Source: Cryptomeria japonica
Taxonomy: Eukaryota > Streptophyta > Pinopsida > Cupressales > Cupressaceae
Direction of reading: 5' to 3'
NCBI RefSeq assembly: GCF_030272615.1
Contig: NC_081408.1
Coordinates: 763,610,173 to 763,674,172 of the forward strand
DNA: 64,000 bases
A model generated the notes under the pieces. The model was not told the DNA's origin, ran no database searches, and worked only from the letters and a program-made list of their open reading frames with translations. The translations under genes were made by a program, and so were the position numbers. This document shows, in pieces, positions 45,850 through 57,023 of this stretch; the first letter of the stretch is position 1; every line of letters begins with the position of its first letter.

Positions 45850-48424
45850 TGTTGAACACAATGTACCACTGAGAGGGGGGTGAATCAATGGTTTCCAAAA
45901 CTCTTTAACCTTTTGATCCTAAGAGTGAGTTTCGGTTAGCAAAGCAAACACAAGTAAAACTACAGGTGAATTAATGCAAGACTTCGCAATGCAATCACAC
46001 AAAGGCACATCACATGACACTGGTATATACGAGGAAAACCCAAGATGGGAAAAACATCGATGAGAAATGTTGTTGGAGTCTACTGCTCCAATCCAGCCTC
46101 ACAATGAAACACTCAATTACAACATTTAGGGCACCAACCCAAGGAGTACCACTCCTTCTTTAGGGCACCAACCCAAGGAGCACCAACCCCTGCACCGAGC
46201 TCCAACTCAGTGATCTACAATGAATATATTCAATTACAGAAGTAATAGCCTTGTTACAAAAGAACTTTGTAACTCTTATCCAAGTCTCTCCATTGGTTCT
46301 CCTCTCTTCAATTCTATGTCGGTTCTATGCTCACCTTCTCACTATTGCAACCTTACTCTCTATTGCACCCTTACTAGTTTAGTGTCATCTCTTGACACAC
46401 TACCTCCTTCTTGTCTGATATATTCTTACTCTCTTCTTAGCTTGTTGTTGTTGCCTTACCGGTTCAATCTCTATCAGTTGTCTATCTTTGCACCTGGTTA
46501 TCGATGACTTCCACATTACCAGATCACCCCTTCTCTATCCTTCACCTTGTTGGCTCTCCTTCAACACTCTCTCTATAATCTTTATTCTTCTATGTTTGCT
46601 TCTTACCGGTGCAAACCCTACCAGTTTATCCTACTGTTAAACTCTGTAACAGTTTACCGATTGCCTTGGCCTTATAGGTTAAACCACTTTCAATCCTCTT
46701 ACTGGTTGCACCTCCAAATGCTCAGTTGTATCACTCTTTCAATTAGATTGACTCTTTTTATTCAACTGGCATCACGCCTTTTGGCAGCATCATCAAATTA
46801 GGTCTTCTTCCTCCATTCGTAATGCCAAGCTTTCCTGCCAAAACGCAACTTCAAACTATTGGTGCACTAGGGTTTCTTCCACTAATCACGAGGAGTATCA
46901 GATCTAATCAGATCTCATTTGGGATGAAGATAAACAACCTACAAGCATTAAGGCATCACCTACCATCTCTTCTTTCTTCCAAGGAACATTTTCTATACTA
47001 AGAAAACACGGACAGTCCATCGGCAAGGCACTTGCTCAATCACCATAAATGGTTCAATAGATTGCATCACCAACCTCGTTCTGCACCTTGACATTCTGCA
47101 TCGATCAATGCATCCCATTGATCACCTTTGTTTCACCTTCCTCGATCCGCACACCTCTGCAACACATCCCATGATTTACGGGGTCTAAATTTAATGTCGA
47201 CCAACTCTGTAACTACCTCATCGGTGCACAAACCATCTACTATTGCATGCATGTCCGCCACCTTTACTCCATGTGGCACCTTTGTTGGTATCCACCTCAG
47301 CTTAGACTATTGTATTGGTCCAAGCAAGATCACCGGCCAACCACACAATCGAGTTCATCTACCGGTTCACTAACTCTATCGTTTCAACCCTAGTCGATAT
47401 GCCTTCAGACTTGCACTCTATTGTTCTTCTGGTGGAACACCTAAATTGATCACTTCACATGCCAAGCCATAGCATACTCAACTTCATCGGACAAAATCTC
47501 TTCACTTGTCACATTGTAATCTTTACTGGTAGACATCTACACCGGTAGTATCTTCTGCATGTATAGTGGTAAGATACCATGCACACCGATGGCACCAAAC
47601 TCCATCTTCATTTCGGTTGCACTCTCGGTCTGCAACTGCTTCAACTTTTCCTTCTTCACCACTGGACCGATTCTTCTATTAACAGGTTTGTCAAAGTGAA
47701 ACATATCCTTCAATCTCTATATCAGCTACTCATCATGTCTACCCGACTGATCCGATGCATATCTCTGATCTCATGCACTTAGGGAAACTTAGTGTTTCAT
47801 CAGTTGATACGGTGTGAGCCTTCAATCACCTTCCATCTACTCTTATGTCTTATCTTGGAGAATTGTAATGCATTCCATGCATAATAGGAGATAAGCTCAG
47901 TATTACCACTTACCGGTGGGAGATGATCCTTGTCATCTCATTATGCTTTTGGCATTGCACTGGCATGCCTTAGCTAACATTGATCATATATATATTCAAT
48001 CAAACACACATGATTCGATTGAGCACACTCACTGTCAGACTTCTCTTAAACCGGTGGGAGTCCTGCAGATTGACATCCAACAGCATACAGGTGGCCTGCA
48101 CATACTTCACCTCCAGAGTTGATGTGATTTTTGTAACATTTTGTCTCTTCATCACAATCAACATCCCAGCATCTAGCTCTCTTACAGATATCATTTACCG
48201 GTTAGTACCAACATGTATACTAACATGTTCATTCACTTGTTCACTGGATATCAGTTTCTTCATACCCATTCATCAACTTGTATACTAGTGACTCTAGCTT
48301 GCATACCGGTTGGCCTCAACTGCACTTACATCTAGTTGATATCCATGATAGTTATTGTACATGCATCTCCCATACCTATTGCCACCCTATACTGGTTGAC
48401 ATCAATGAAAACACAATACCAACA
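45850..48424 (-). repeat. Element D 5' LTR (2575 bp)
   Basis: Partner of 37622-40232. On the minus strand it starts TGTTGGTATTG and ends TGTTCAACA. Near the end a C-tract motif, TGATTCACCCCCCTCTC, matches one in the copia C LTRs. Confidence 0.9.
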
Positions 48425-48442
48425 ATTGGTCACAAGATGGAG

Positions 48443-48638
48443 GTATTTTTGTTTGTCTGATTCTATAAGCCTTTCCATGATCTTTTGGATGGTGGCATTG
48501 TTGGATGAGATCCTCGATGATCTCCTGTTCCCCCATATGTGTGTATTTGTCAAAATGATTGGACTCCCTATGACTCATGCTTGATTCTGGTTGTGGACCA
48601 TTTTCTTTGTTTTTCTGAGATTGAGTGACAGTGGGCAT
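48443..48638 (-). pseudogene. Possible gag N-terminus of gypsy-2, truncated
   Basis: A minus-strand ATG at 48638 opens MPTVTQSQKNKENGPQPE, resembling the gypsy-1 gag opening MVTTRSQKTKMAEQ. It lies about 2.7 kb after the gypsy-2 PBS, close to the 2.84 kb leader of gypsy-1. The frame stays open to element D at 48424, but the left end is uncertain because bases 48425-48442 also read as copia gag on the other strand. No gag core domain is retained. Confidence 0.35.
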
Positions 48639-51339
48639 AAATATACTTCTAAAGAAGTGAATTCTTCTTCTCCTAGTGGGGATCTCGGTGGAGTTGGTGG
48701 TTCGGATCGAGCTTTGTTGTAAGTGATGCAAATTTTTGGAAAGAAAGCGAGATTGATCTTTTCCCCTTTGTTGAGACGTTGGCTAAATGTTGATTTCTGA
48801 GTAAAATCCCTACTTCTCAAAGTCTCTTCATCAAACTCATTGATTTTTCCTTGAAGATATAATTGCATGTGACACAAGAAGATACGATGTGATACAAGGA
48901 GTTGACGACTAATGTAGAGAAACTTTCTCCTCTTGATAAGCGCTCTAGGACAAGGTTGTCTCCTTTTCAACCAGTTTTCAGACAAGGATGCTTCTTCTTG
49001 ATATGGTGAAGGGTGTTCATGCAAGTGATCAAAGTTTCAATTGAGAGATTGGTTGGATGAATACTTTGTTTTGATTTCTAAGTCCACTCAGTCGAATAGA
49101 AATTTTGATATACCTCTATTGATATGACCAAGTATGTCAAATGATATGATAATAGCTTTCCGATATTGGAAACTAAGTTGATTTGACCAACTTAGACAAC
49201 TAACTTGGTATGTTGATGTTTGGAACAGGTTGTCTTGCAACTTGTGATCACTAACTGATATTGTGTTGATACAATTTCCTCTGTCTACGTTGGATTTGAC
49301 AAAAGACCCAAAAGGATATCTGAAACTAGTGATGAAATTTTTGAAAAGTCGATAGATTTCTCTCTATTTTTGGACAATTTTGGTTATGTGCTAAAATAGA
49401 CTGTTGATGCGCTAAAGGATGACTCTAAAGTGCTAAAAGGTTGGTCAGATGCGTTATACTACCCCTGGAATGTGTTATCTATTTTTGTCTGGCAATAAAG
49501 ATATTGTTTTGAAATGCACTAATCTAGTCTACTTAAGCGCTAAAGATTGGTTGATATGCGCTATTTATTTGAATCGATGTGCTACACTGATGTTATGATG
49601 TGCTATTCTGATCTTCACAAGCACTATCTAGTTTGTCTATGCACCAATATGATCTTCTCAAGCGCCAATGTGTGGCTTGTATGCATTGTTGAATGATTGA
49701 TATGCGCTATACTGATGTTGAAATGCGCTATTCTAGATGCCCAATACACTAAATTGTCTTGGTTTTCTCGATTTGATGATTTTATGAAAGTTTTGAAATG
49801 ATCTCTATATTTTTGGTTGATGGCCTTCTAAAAGATGATTTGAAAACACAGTAGACAGAAGTAATAATAGCTTATCTATGCTAAATAGATAGTGTATGTT
49901 CAATAGGATCTTTTCAAATCCTTGTTTGTCTTCACGGGTTTACACAAGAAATACACATCAGATAGACCTCTCTATTCTCAAGGGTCATTTAAAATATCAA
50001 TATCCCACACTTGATACTCCGTCAGATCAAAGAGCCCTCTCACCTCCTAAGGGGCACCCATTTTTTTGCCTTTGTCTGGAAATTAACTCAAAGAGGATTA
50101 CTCCTCTATTGAATCGTTATCCTGGGAGATATATGGTGAGTGTCTTGGGGGTGGATTCTTCCCCACCCTTGCACTATGATATTAAAAATGTTTGGTAAAA
50201 ATGACACAGTGAGGCCTCTAGTTCTAAAGTTCGTAATCAGGCTTTTGTTCGGTCTTCAATGATAAACTCCCTCAAGTGGCTTCCCAACCTTTAGAACAAA
50301 GGATTTACGTATCTTAAAGAAACTAGGGAAGGGTAATCACTAAGCAAAACTATTAGAGGGGATAATCATTATCCCCCACATTTGATTATAGTGTGTTGGA
50401 ATACTTGGCGATAAAGTCGTTCCCCACTTAGGTCGTTCCCCTCTCACCATCCTTTTGGGCTTCTTGGGAGGGTAGGCCTGCTAAAGGATGTATCTTACTT
50501 GCTAAATTGAAAGAAAGATTGAAAATGGTGTGTTTGGACTTTTGATCACCCAATTAAGGGGAGAGCATATACCTGACACCTTTGAAACACAAAATACACG
50601 CTTTCTTTTTATCCAATATCGCAATTGTTTTCTAAAAGCTACCTTGGAGATGTTTCTCCAAAAGACATGTGGCTCTTTTTATCCCAAGATAGAAATGTGT
50701 GAAGGTAGAAAAAACTTTGAATAAATAAGATCCTATTCAACCAAAGTAAATCTGCCAAATGAATCAACAACGATTTGCAAACATTGAAAGCTTTTAAAAT
50801 AGCAATGTGAGGTTTTTTTTAAGCTTCCAAATGAAATGTGAGGTTTTTTTTACAATTTTGCAAGAAAGGTGAGTTCTTTTAACTAACTTTAAAAGTAAGC
50901 AAATAAAACTAATCTAACTCCTCCTGCAAACAACTGTTAGATCCTACAACCAAATCAGTTAGCCAAAATCAAATTTTGATGGTGGGCTTCACAAGCCTAA
51001 TTTCTAACTTTGTTACAAAAATGTTGCTCTTTGTCAGTTCTATGTGTTAAACTATGAGACAGATGCGCTAGGAAATGATGTCTACGTGCTAGAAGATCAG
51101 AAAAATGCGCTACTTTGGGACCTAGATGGTGTTCCTACACACTAGAATGTCAAACAGATCTAAGCACTAAAAGAAGATCCAATGTGTTGAAAGATGGTTT
51201 ATATGTGCTAAACAATGCCATGGATGCACAAAAGTAAGCTATGTATGCGCTAAATAAATTTTTAGACATGCTATTCTAATAGTTTGATGTGATCTTTGTG
51301 TTCAACCTGCAATAAAAACAACATTAGATTTGGGGACGT
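48639..51339 (-). other. Gypsy-2 leader
   Basis: No convincing protein. On the minus strand, 50483-50420 reads GCAGGCCTACCCTCCCAAGAAG and then GAGAGGGGAACGACCTAAGTG, matching the gypsy-1 leader block at 2286-2345. Two fields of a degenerate TGCGCTA word lie at 49390-49760 and 51055-51290. Plus-strand open frames at 49896-50198 and 50530-50724 have no recognisable domain. Confidence 0.65.
49390..49760. repeat. Field of degenerate (A)TGCGCTA words
   Basis: The word GATGCGCTAAA and variants (AAGTGCTAAA, GATGCGTTA, AAGCGCTAAA, ATATGCGCTA, GATGTGCTA) recur every ~20-35 bp. A second field at 51055-51290 has AGATGCGCTAGG, TACGTGCTAG, AATGCGCTAC and TATGCGCTAAA. Spacers are unrelated. Confidence 0.7.
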
Positions 51340-51357
51340 GCCCCACAGTGGGCGCCA
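51340..51357 (-). other. Gypsy-2 primer binding site
   Basis: The minus strand reads TGGCGCCCACTGTGGGGC, a few T bases after the LTR end AGCATACA. This is the typical form of a plant gypsy PBS and differs from that of gypsy-1. Confidence 0.8.
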
Positions 51358-51361
51358 AAAA

Positions 51362-54354
51362 TGTATGCTAGAATCTATGGTGACCAGAATATCAACATTG
51401 AGATCAAAGGACCAACATACCAATGAAACTTTTGAGTACAAATATTAACTAATATAAATTAGTTTAAACAAGCTAACTTCCCAAGATGTGTCTCATTGTT
51501 CTCTATCTCATAGGATCCCTAAACCCAATGTTTTTCTCTCAGATCATTGAGCAAATGACTTAAGGAATGACAACTCCAAGAACGAGTTATATTATGTGAT
51601 AGTTTTGATACTTAATGTTAAGTACAAATGCCAAGCTAATAAGATGAGAGGGGGGGGTGAATCATACAAACTTAATCTTCCATAAAAACATCAGATTCAA
51701 CCTCGGTAACATATACTTCAGTAATATAGCCAAAACTTCTAAACATGCAAACTCAAAAGCATATAAACATCATAACACCAGATTTAACGTGGAAACCCAA
51801 ATAGGGAAAAACCACTGTGGGATTTCGAACCCACTAAGAAATATACTCTTCTAGAGTATGCTCGGTTAAAAGCAAATCTTGTTAAAGATTACAAACACAT
51901 TGCTAGGTGTGACCCGGTTAAGGGATTTCCTTCAGATCTGTTAGGATCTTCACCTTGTTAGAAGTGACCTTGTTAAAGGATTTCAAACACTCAATCAAAA
52001 TGTCACCTTGCTAGAGGGTTTTACAAATAAGACTGTTAAGTCCACTCGATTAAGAGATTTTCTGTCACTTCACAAAATAACAGTAATAAAAATCTATTTG
52101 CAACTTCACATCTAAAATGCTAAAGCAGATTCTTATTTGCTCAATACAATCTGGACGTAGAACTAATCTTGTCCATCTGCTGGGCTCTATACTTTGTTAT
52201 TCAAAACAGGTCTTCAAGCTTCAATGCTCGGTAATCACTATGTACCATCCCTGTGCATACACTTGCCCGCATACATTGTTTATCAACAGTTCCTTATTTA
52301 TAAACAATTGCCAACCGCTTAATCTCCTTGATCAAATTTCCCATGATCAATCATACCCATTAGATCTTCAAACTTTGACCAGGTTCAATGTATCCTTCGA
52401 TCTGAAAAACATTTTACCCCGCCTTGGAACTTGCATACATTTCTTGGAACTTGTGCTAGGGTATTGCGGTTCAATCTAAGTTGTAGATCTTCCTGCCGAT
52501 TTTCCTTTGCCATAGATTCTTTAACAAACTTCATGCATAGCATACCAATCATTTAATCAGTTCCAGCTCATCAGCTTCCTTCATTAAATAACGCTTGTAA
52601 TCATTTAATGCATTATGTTATTACTCGGTTACAACTCGATAAATACTAAACTTCACTCGGTAGACATATTGCCTTCATTAACCGATAGCAATAACCTTAG
52701 GGTTTACCGACTAGGTTCTTTACTCGGTAACATAGTATAGTATTAACCTTACAATCAACAACATATGTAGGATATCAAAATAATCTAAACATCATGATCT
52801 CATTATTGTCTAACTCGGTAATAGTTGCCCAGTGAATAGCTTATTTCTCCCCTTATTCATCACATTCTTTCTGTGTCTTTTACCAACTTCTTTATACTCA
52901 TCAAATCATACTTCTCAAGATATGGCAACATCATACTGAATTAGATAATCAATTTCTTAACATCAATGACAAAATAATAATATTAAGATAGTAAACATCC
53001 TTAATTAGTTATATCCATAATCATCAACAACCTTCTCAATATCCTTATTGAAATGCCAACAATCTCCCTTTGTCAGTTATAATGCCAACAATCTCCCTTT
53101 GTCTGTTATAATGCCAACATTATGATCTATATGCATGAATGCATTCTAAGATCTATATGATATGTTCAAACTATGATATTAAGCTAGGATGAAGATAATG
53201 ATATGATAAAGATATTAACAATCTATCCAAACATGGATATACTATGATATGAAATGCTCCTAAATGCTAAAATATTATTCTAACAAAGAGAGACTAAAAT
53301 GCTTGATATAATTAGACTATAATGTAGATGCATAAAACTTGGATATGGAAAATGAGGAAAGTGATCTCTATTTATAGAGGAAATAGGGAAATGGATGGTT
53401 AAGATTCAATAATCTTAACAATGGCTAGGATTGAAAGTTACTCAATCCATGTTTACAATTTTCACCAATTAAATGGTGACAATTGTCAACAAGAGGTGGC
53501 TTGAGAGGAGATGCAAGAGGCATTAAATGCCTGAGAAGACATGAAGGTCACCTTAGGAGGTTGGGTTATGGTTAGGTTAGGGTCATCCATTGGATAAATA
53601 TTTTACCCAAGGAGCAAACTCTTGTGCAAGGGTTAGATGGGATAACTAGGGTCAAAGTCATGAGTTCTTGATGAGACCTCTGAGTTAGATGAAGGTTAAG
53701 TTAGAGAGAAAGTCTCTAACCATGAGGGAAGGTTGGATCAACCATTAATGGTTAAAAGGACTTTGGAGACAAATCTATAAGATCCTTACAAATTTGGGGA
53801 ACTCAACAAGTTAACTTGTTGAAGGAATAAAGTCTTTAATGCATTTAGAAGACTTTCCAAATTTGAGAAGTGACCTCCCCAAATTTAGGGATGTGATATG
53901 ATTGGAAGAGTTAAGGCTAATTCATTAGGATTTGAGAGGTTCTGGAAAAATGTTTAGGCAAGTGGGAAATGTAGAAAAGTGCAAGTGGGAGAAATAGGAT
54001 TTTAATTAAAATAAAAAATAATTATTTCAACTAAAATAGATGCAACTTCCCTTTGTAAGAAAATGCAAGTGGGGGGATTATAAATAAATTTGATTTATTT
54101 ATATGCAAAGATGATTTTAATTAAATGTAAATTTAATTAAAATGGTGAAAGGGGATGTAATTAAATAAAGTGATTTATTTAATTAAAGGCTAGAAAGGGG
54201 TTATATGAATTTAATTAAATAAATTAAATAATTCATTTAATCAAATAGTTGAAAATGGAGAAATTAATTAAATAAAATTTAATTAATAGGGTGATGCGGT
54301 TTAAATAAATATTAAATATTTACTTAATTAGGTGGTCAGATTTATACGTCTATA
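51362..54354 (-). repeat. Gypsy-2 LTR, split by a solo LTR
   Basis: On the minus strand it starts TATAGACGTATAAATCTGACC after CTTCAAAGAGGACCAAAA, the counterpart of the gypsy-1 CTTCAAAGAGGGGCAAAA/TGTAGACACC junction, and ends AGCATACA before the PBS. Removing the nested solo LTR leaves about 1465 bp. A minus-strand TATA-like CTCTATAAATAGAG lies at 53364-53377. Internal sequence flanks it on both sides. Confidence 0.8.
51597..53119 (-). repeat. Solo LTR of the copia C family (1523 bp)
   Basis: Near-identical over its length to 57024-58526. The target duplication TTATG is at 51592-51596 and 53120-53124. On the plus strand it starts TGATAGTTTTGATAC and ends ATGCCAACA; orientation follows the minus-strand copia C element. 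It carries one additional AATGCCAACAATCTCCCTTTGTC module at its right end. Confidence 0.93.
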
Positions 54355-54372
54355 TTTTGGTCCTCTTTGAAG
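54355..54372 (-). other. Gypsy-2 polypurine tract
   Basis: The minus strand reads CTTCAAAGAGGACCAAAA directly before the LTR start. It matches the gypsy-1 tract with one interruption. Confidence 0.7.
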
Positions 54373-54939
54373 TGACGTGTGCGCACATGTTTATTCAAAG
54401 AAAATTACTTGATATGTTGCAAAAAAATTATCGATATGGTGTCGCGTGTCAAAATGTTTGATATGATGCCCCAAATGTTGATTTGATGAATGATATTGAT
54501 GATGCCCTCTCGAGAGATGAATCAAGGGTGTGTTCGATAGAGTTGTGAAATTTTTCAAATTTTGGACCGTTTGATTTTGTTTTGAAATGATAATGTTGAT
54601 GATGTTTGAAGTTTGGATACGCACAATTGGATTCATCTCCCAAAAAATGATGTTGATAAGGTTAGTAATTGAAAAAGAAGTGGAAAATAGATGCCCCTCT
54701 TATTAACCTTGTTTATTACCCTTTTAAAAGGTAAGCATTGAAAAAGAAAATTCATTTTACACTTGTCTTCTTGTGATTTGTGCATTTGGATCTCTCACAA
54801 TGATGTCAATTCCCTACTATACTCATTGTTTTGAGCATGTCATGCGATACTGGAGATCCGTCACGTATGGCCCACCAGTAAATGACTCAAATACATGTCT
54901 GTTTGTATGATTTTTGTGAATTTTTGGCACGTTTTCATG

Positions 54940-55260
54940 TTTTAGGGTCAGATTTTCATGTTTTAGCACATAGGCATAGTTCTCTAGCGCATTCGAACCC
55001 TAAGGCAAAATGTTAGTGCATGTGAATTTTAGGATAGCACGTCATTATATTTTAGCGTATACGCAACACATACTAGCACATAAAATTGGAAAGATGGCGC
55101 TTAGGATAGGTTAGTGCATACAGAGAACAGGATAGCATGTTCAAGGTATGTTTTAGTGCATATGTATCTTTTAGCACATTCACCATGTTCTTTAGCGCAT
55201 TAGCGAGGAGGTTTAGTGCATGTAGAGCAGTGTAGCACATTGAATGTCTGATTTAGTGTG
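54940..55260. repeat. Field of degenerate TTTAGCGCAT words
   Basis: About fifteen copies of TTTAGCGCAT-like words (TTAGTGCAT, TAGCACAT, TTAGCGTAT, TTTAGCACATT) lie 20-25 bp apart. They are the reverse complement of the word in the gypsy-2 leader, so the two sets are inverted relative to each other within one element family. Confidence 0.75.
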
Positions 55261-55379
55261 TGAGATGAAAAAGTGTGAAAAGTTTATTTTCTTAGATGAT
55301 GTTTGATTTGGAATGATTGAGATAGGTTGAGATCAATGTATGTAGCTTGTTTTGATGTCAATATGGGTTGTTGGATCGA

Positions 55380-55960
55380 ATTTTCTTGTTTGGATATGGT
55401 GCACTGATATGGGTCACGATATAGATCACGATATGGGTTATTGTTTTGATATGAGTCACGATATGAAGCACTAATATGGGGCATTGATATGGTTCACTTT
55501 AATGGATCACTAATATGTGTCACTGATATGTTGCTCTGATATGTTTCATCGATATGTTATACTAATAGAGGATACTAATATGTTGCTTAGATATGGATTT
55601 TCTGATCAAATTTCTTGATATGTTGCTCTGATATGGAATTTTATGATATGATGTTTTGATTTGTTTTGTTGATATGATGCTTTCTAATATGGATAGGATG
55701 TACTAATATGTTTCTGATTTTGTCAATATGCTTTCCAAGGTATGATTTTGATTTGATTCCTAATATGATGCTTTCTAATATGGATAGGATGTATTGATAT
55801 GTTTCTGATTTTGTCAATATGATTTATGAGGTATGATTTTGATTTGATTCCTAATATGAATTCCAATATGATGTGGATTTGATTCCTGATATGAATTCTA
55901 ATATGATGTTGTCGATATGATGCTCTTGATATATTTCTAACTGATCTTGATATTATGTTT
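55380..55960. repeat. Field of GATATG/AATATG words
   Basis: GATATG and AATATG recur dozens of times (CACGATATGGGTTATTG, GATATGTTGCTCTGATATG, CTAATATGATGCTTTCTAATATGG). A longer unit of ~90 bp is repeated at 55675-55758 and 55761-55850 (CTAATATGGATAGGATGTA, then TTTCTGATTTTGTCAATATG). Confidence 0.8.
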
Positions 55961-56039
55961 TGGATATGAGATTTACAAGTTGAGTGATTGAGTTGATTTG
56001 TTTTGATAGAATTGATCGGATCAGTAACCGATGCGGGTA

Positions 56040-57018
56040 TGTTATGATTTGCAGGCGGTACTCAACGTACTACAGTCTCAGGAGAGATTCTCAAAGCTAT
56101 GGGGACTGATCCTGTAACTGACACAGGAAGATAGAGATATCATTGAGAGATGTGGATTATCATCACTCTTGGACATCCCCGATATACCATTAATCAGGGT
56201 TTGTTGATATCTTTGGCAGAGAGGTGGCACAGTGACACCAACACCTTCCATCTGGTGACAGGGGAGATGATAGTGATGCCCGAGGATTGCTACCGGATCT
56301 TGCGGATTCCCATGGTAGGAGACTTGCTACCATATGAGAAGATGGAGGAGGGTGGGACAGAATCTCTATGGCATGTTTTTAGGATGACCACATCAGTCGT
56401 TATGAGATCCCATGGTAGGCGTTTTTGGATCTAGATTATGCTCATCTACCATCAATATTAGCAGGTTTGATTGGTGGTTTCTTATGTCTCGACCATAGGT
56501 CGAAGGGACTGGTTGTGGGATGGGGTTTGGTGTTGGAGGATATGGTCACACAAGGTCATAGGTTTGTGTGGGGGTTATGCATGTTGCCCCACCTATATAG
56601 GGCGCTCCACCAAGTTGTGTATTGGGGATACCCCAGTTTGTCCACAACTATTACATTATTACAGGTGTGGGCTTGGGAGCATATAGCGGTGACACGGCTG
56701 CTTACAGATAGAGATAGACCAGTTGGTCATCCATATGCATATGGGTATATAGGTGTAGTTGTCCATTATAAGATGGGAAAACCAGAGTACTGGTGCAGGG
56801 CCCTAGATGATATATACACGATCATCTAGACACTGTACATGGACTGCGAGGTATGGGTTGAGGATGGGCTAGAGATGTCCTATGTATATGTATCTTGATA
56901 TCTGATTAGGCACACACCATTTATTATTGAGAGGTTTTTGCACAGTCGTGTCTACAAGCAATATGGGAGACAGCAAGGGATTCCATAGGGAGCATTTTTT
57001 ATATGCTCATCGATAGTA
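56040..57018 (+). pseudogene. Plant mobile domain (PMD) ORF, antisense within gypsy-2, broken
   Basis: The reading frames follow PMD (PF10536-type) proteins: DIIERCGLSSLLDIPDIPLIR, then LISLAERWHSDTNTFHLVTGEM and YRILRIPMVGDLLPYE, then HLPSILAGLIGGF, LVLEDMVTQGHRFVWGL, MLPHLYRALHQVVYWG, LLQVWAWEHIAV and MGKPEYW. Frameshifts near 56200 and 56425 and stops at 56827 and about 56896 show it is dead. An acceptor-like TTTGCAG precedes 56054. PMD proteins occur in plant silencing factors (MAIN/MAIL) and in MULE and gypsy elements. Here the ORF lies 3' of pol position and opposite in sense to gypsy-2, as described for additional antisense ORFs of Tat elements. Its right end is cut by copia C, so the rest may lie beyond the window. 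Confidence 0.8.
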
Positions 57019-57023
57019 GGATG

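Larger units (their letters stand above)
37622..48424 (-). mobile_element. Element D: complete 10.8 kb copia-like, gag-only LTR element
   Basis: The boundaries are exact. TGTTGAACAC begins both LTRs on the plus strand. The target duplication ATTGG is at 37617-37621 and 48425-48429. The element reads on the minus strand: 5' LTR 48424-45850, PBS 45847-45836, gag 45777-42501, PPT 40246-40233 and 3' LTR 40232-37622. Two later solo LTRs (40735-41934 and 43455-45095) sit inside it. Without them the interior is only about 2.8 kb. It has gag but no protease, integrase or RT motif that I can find. It is therefore a non-autonomous derivative with unusually long LTRs, resembling SIRE-type or LARD-type copia relatives. 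Confidence 0.92.

Noticed and set aside
48575-49024. 149-codon minus-strand ORF next to element D
   Set aside because: A different frame (ATG at 48638) gives the better gypsy gag-like start, and this one lies mostly in the gypsy-2 leader with no recognisable domain.
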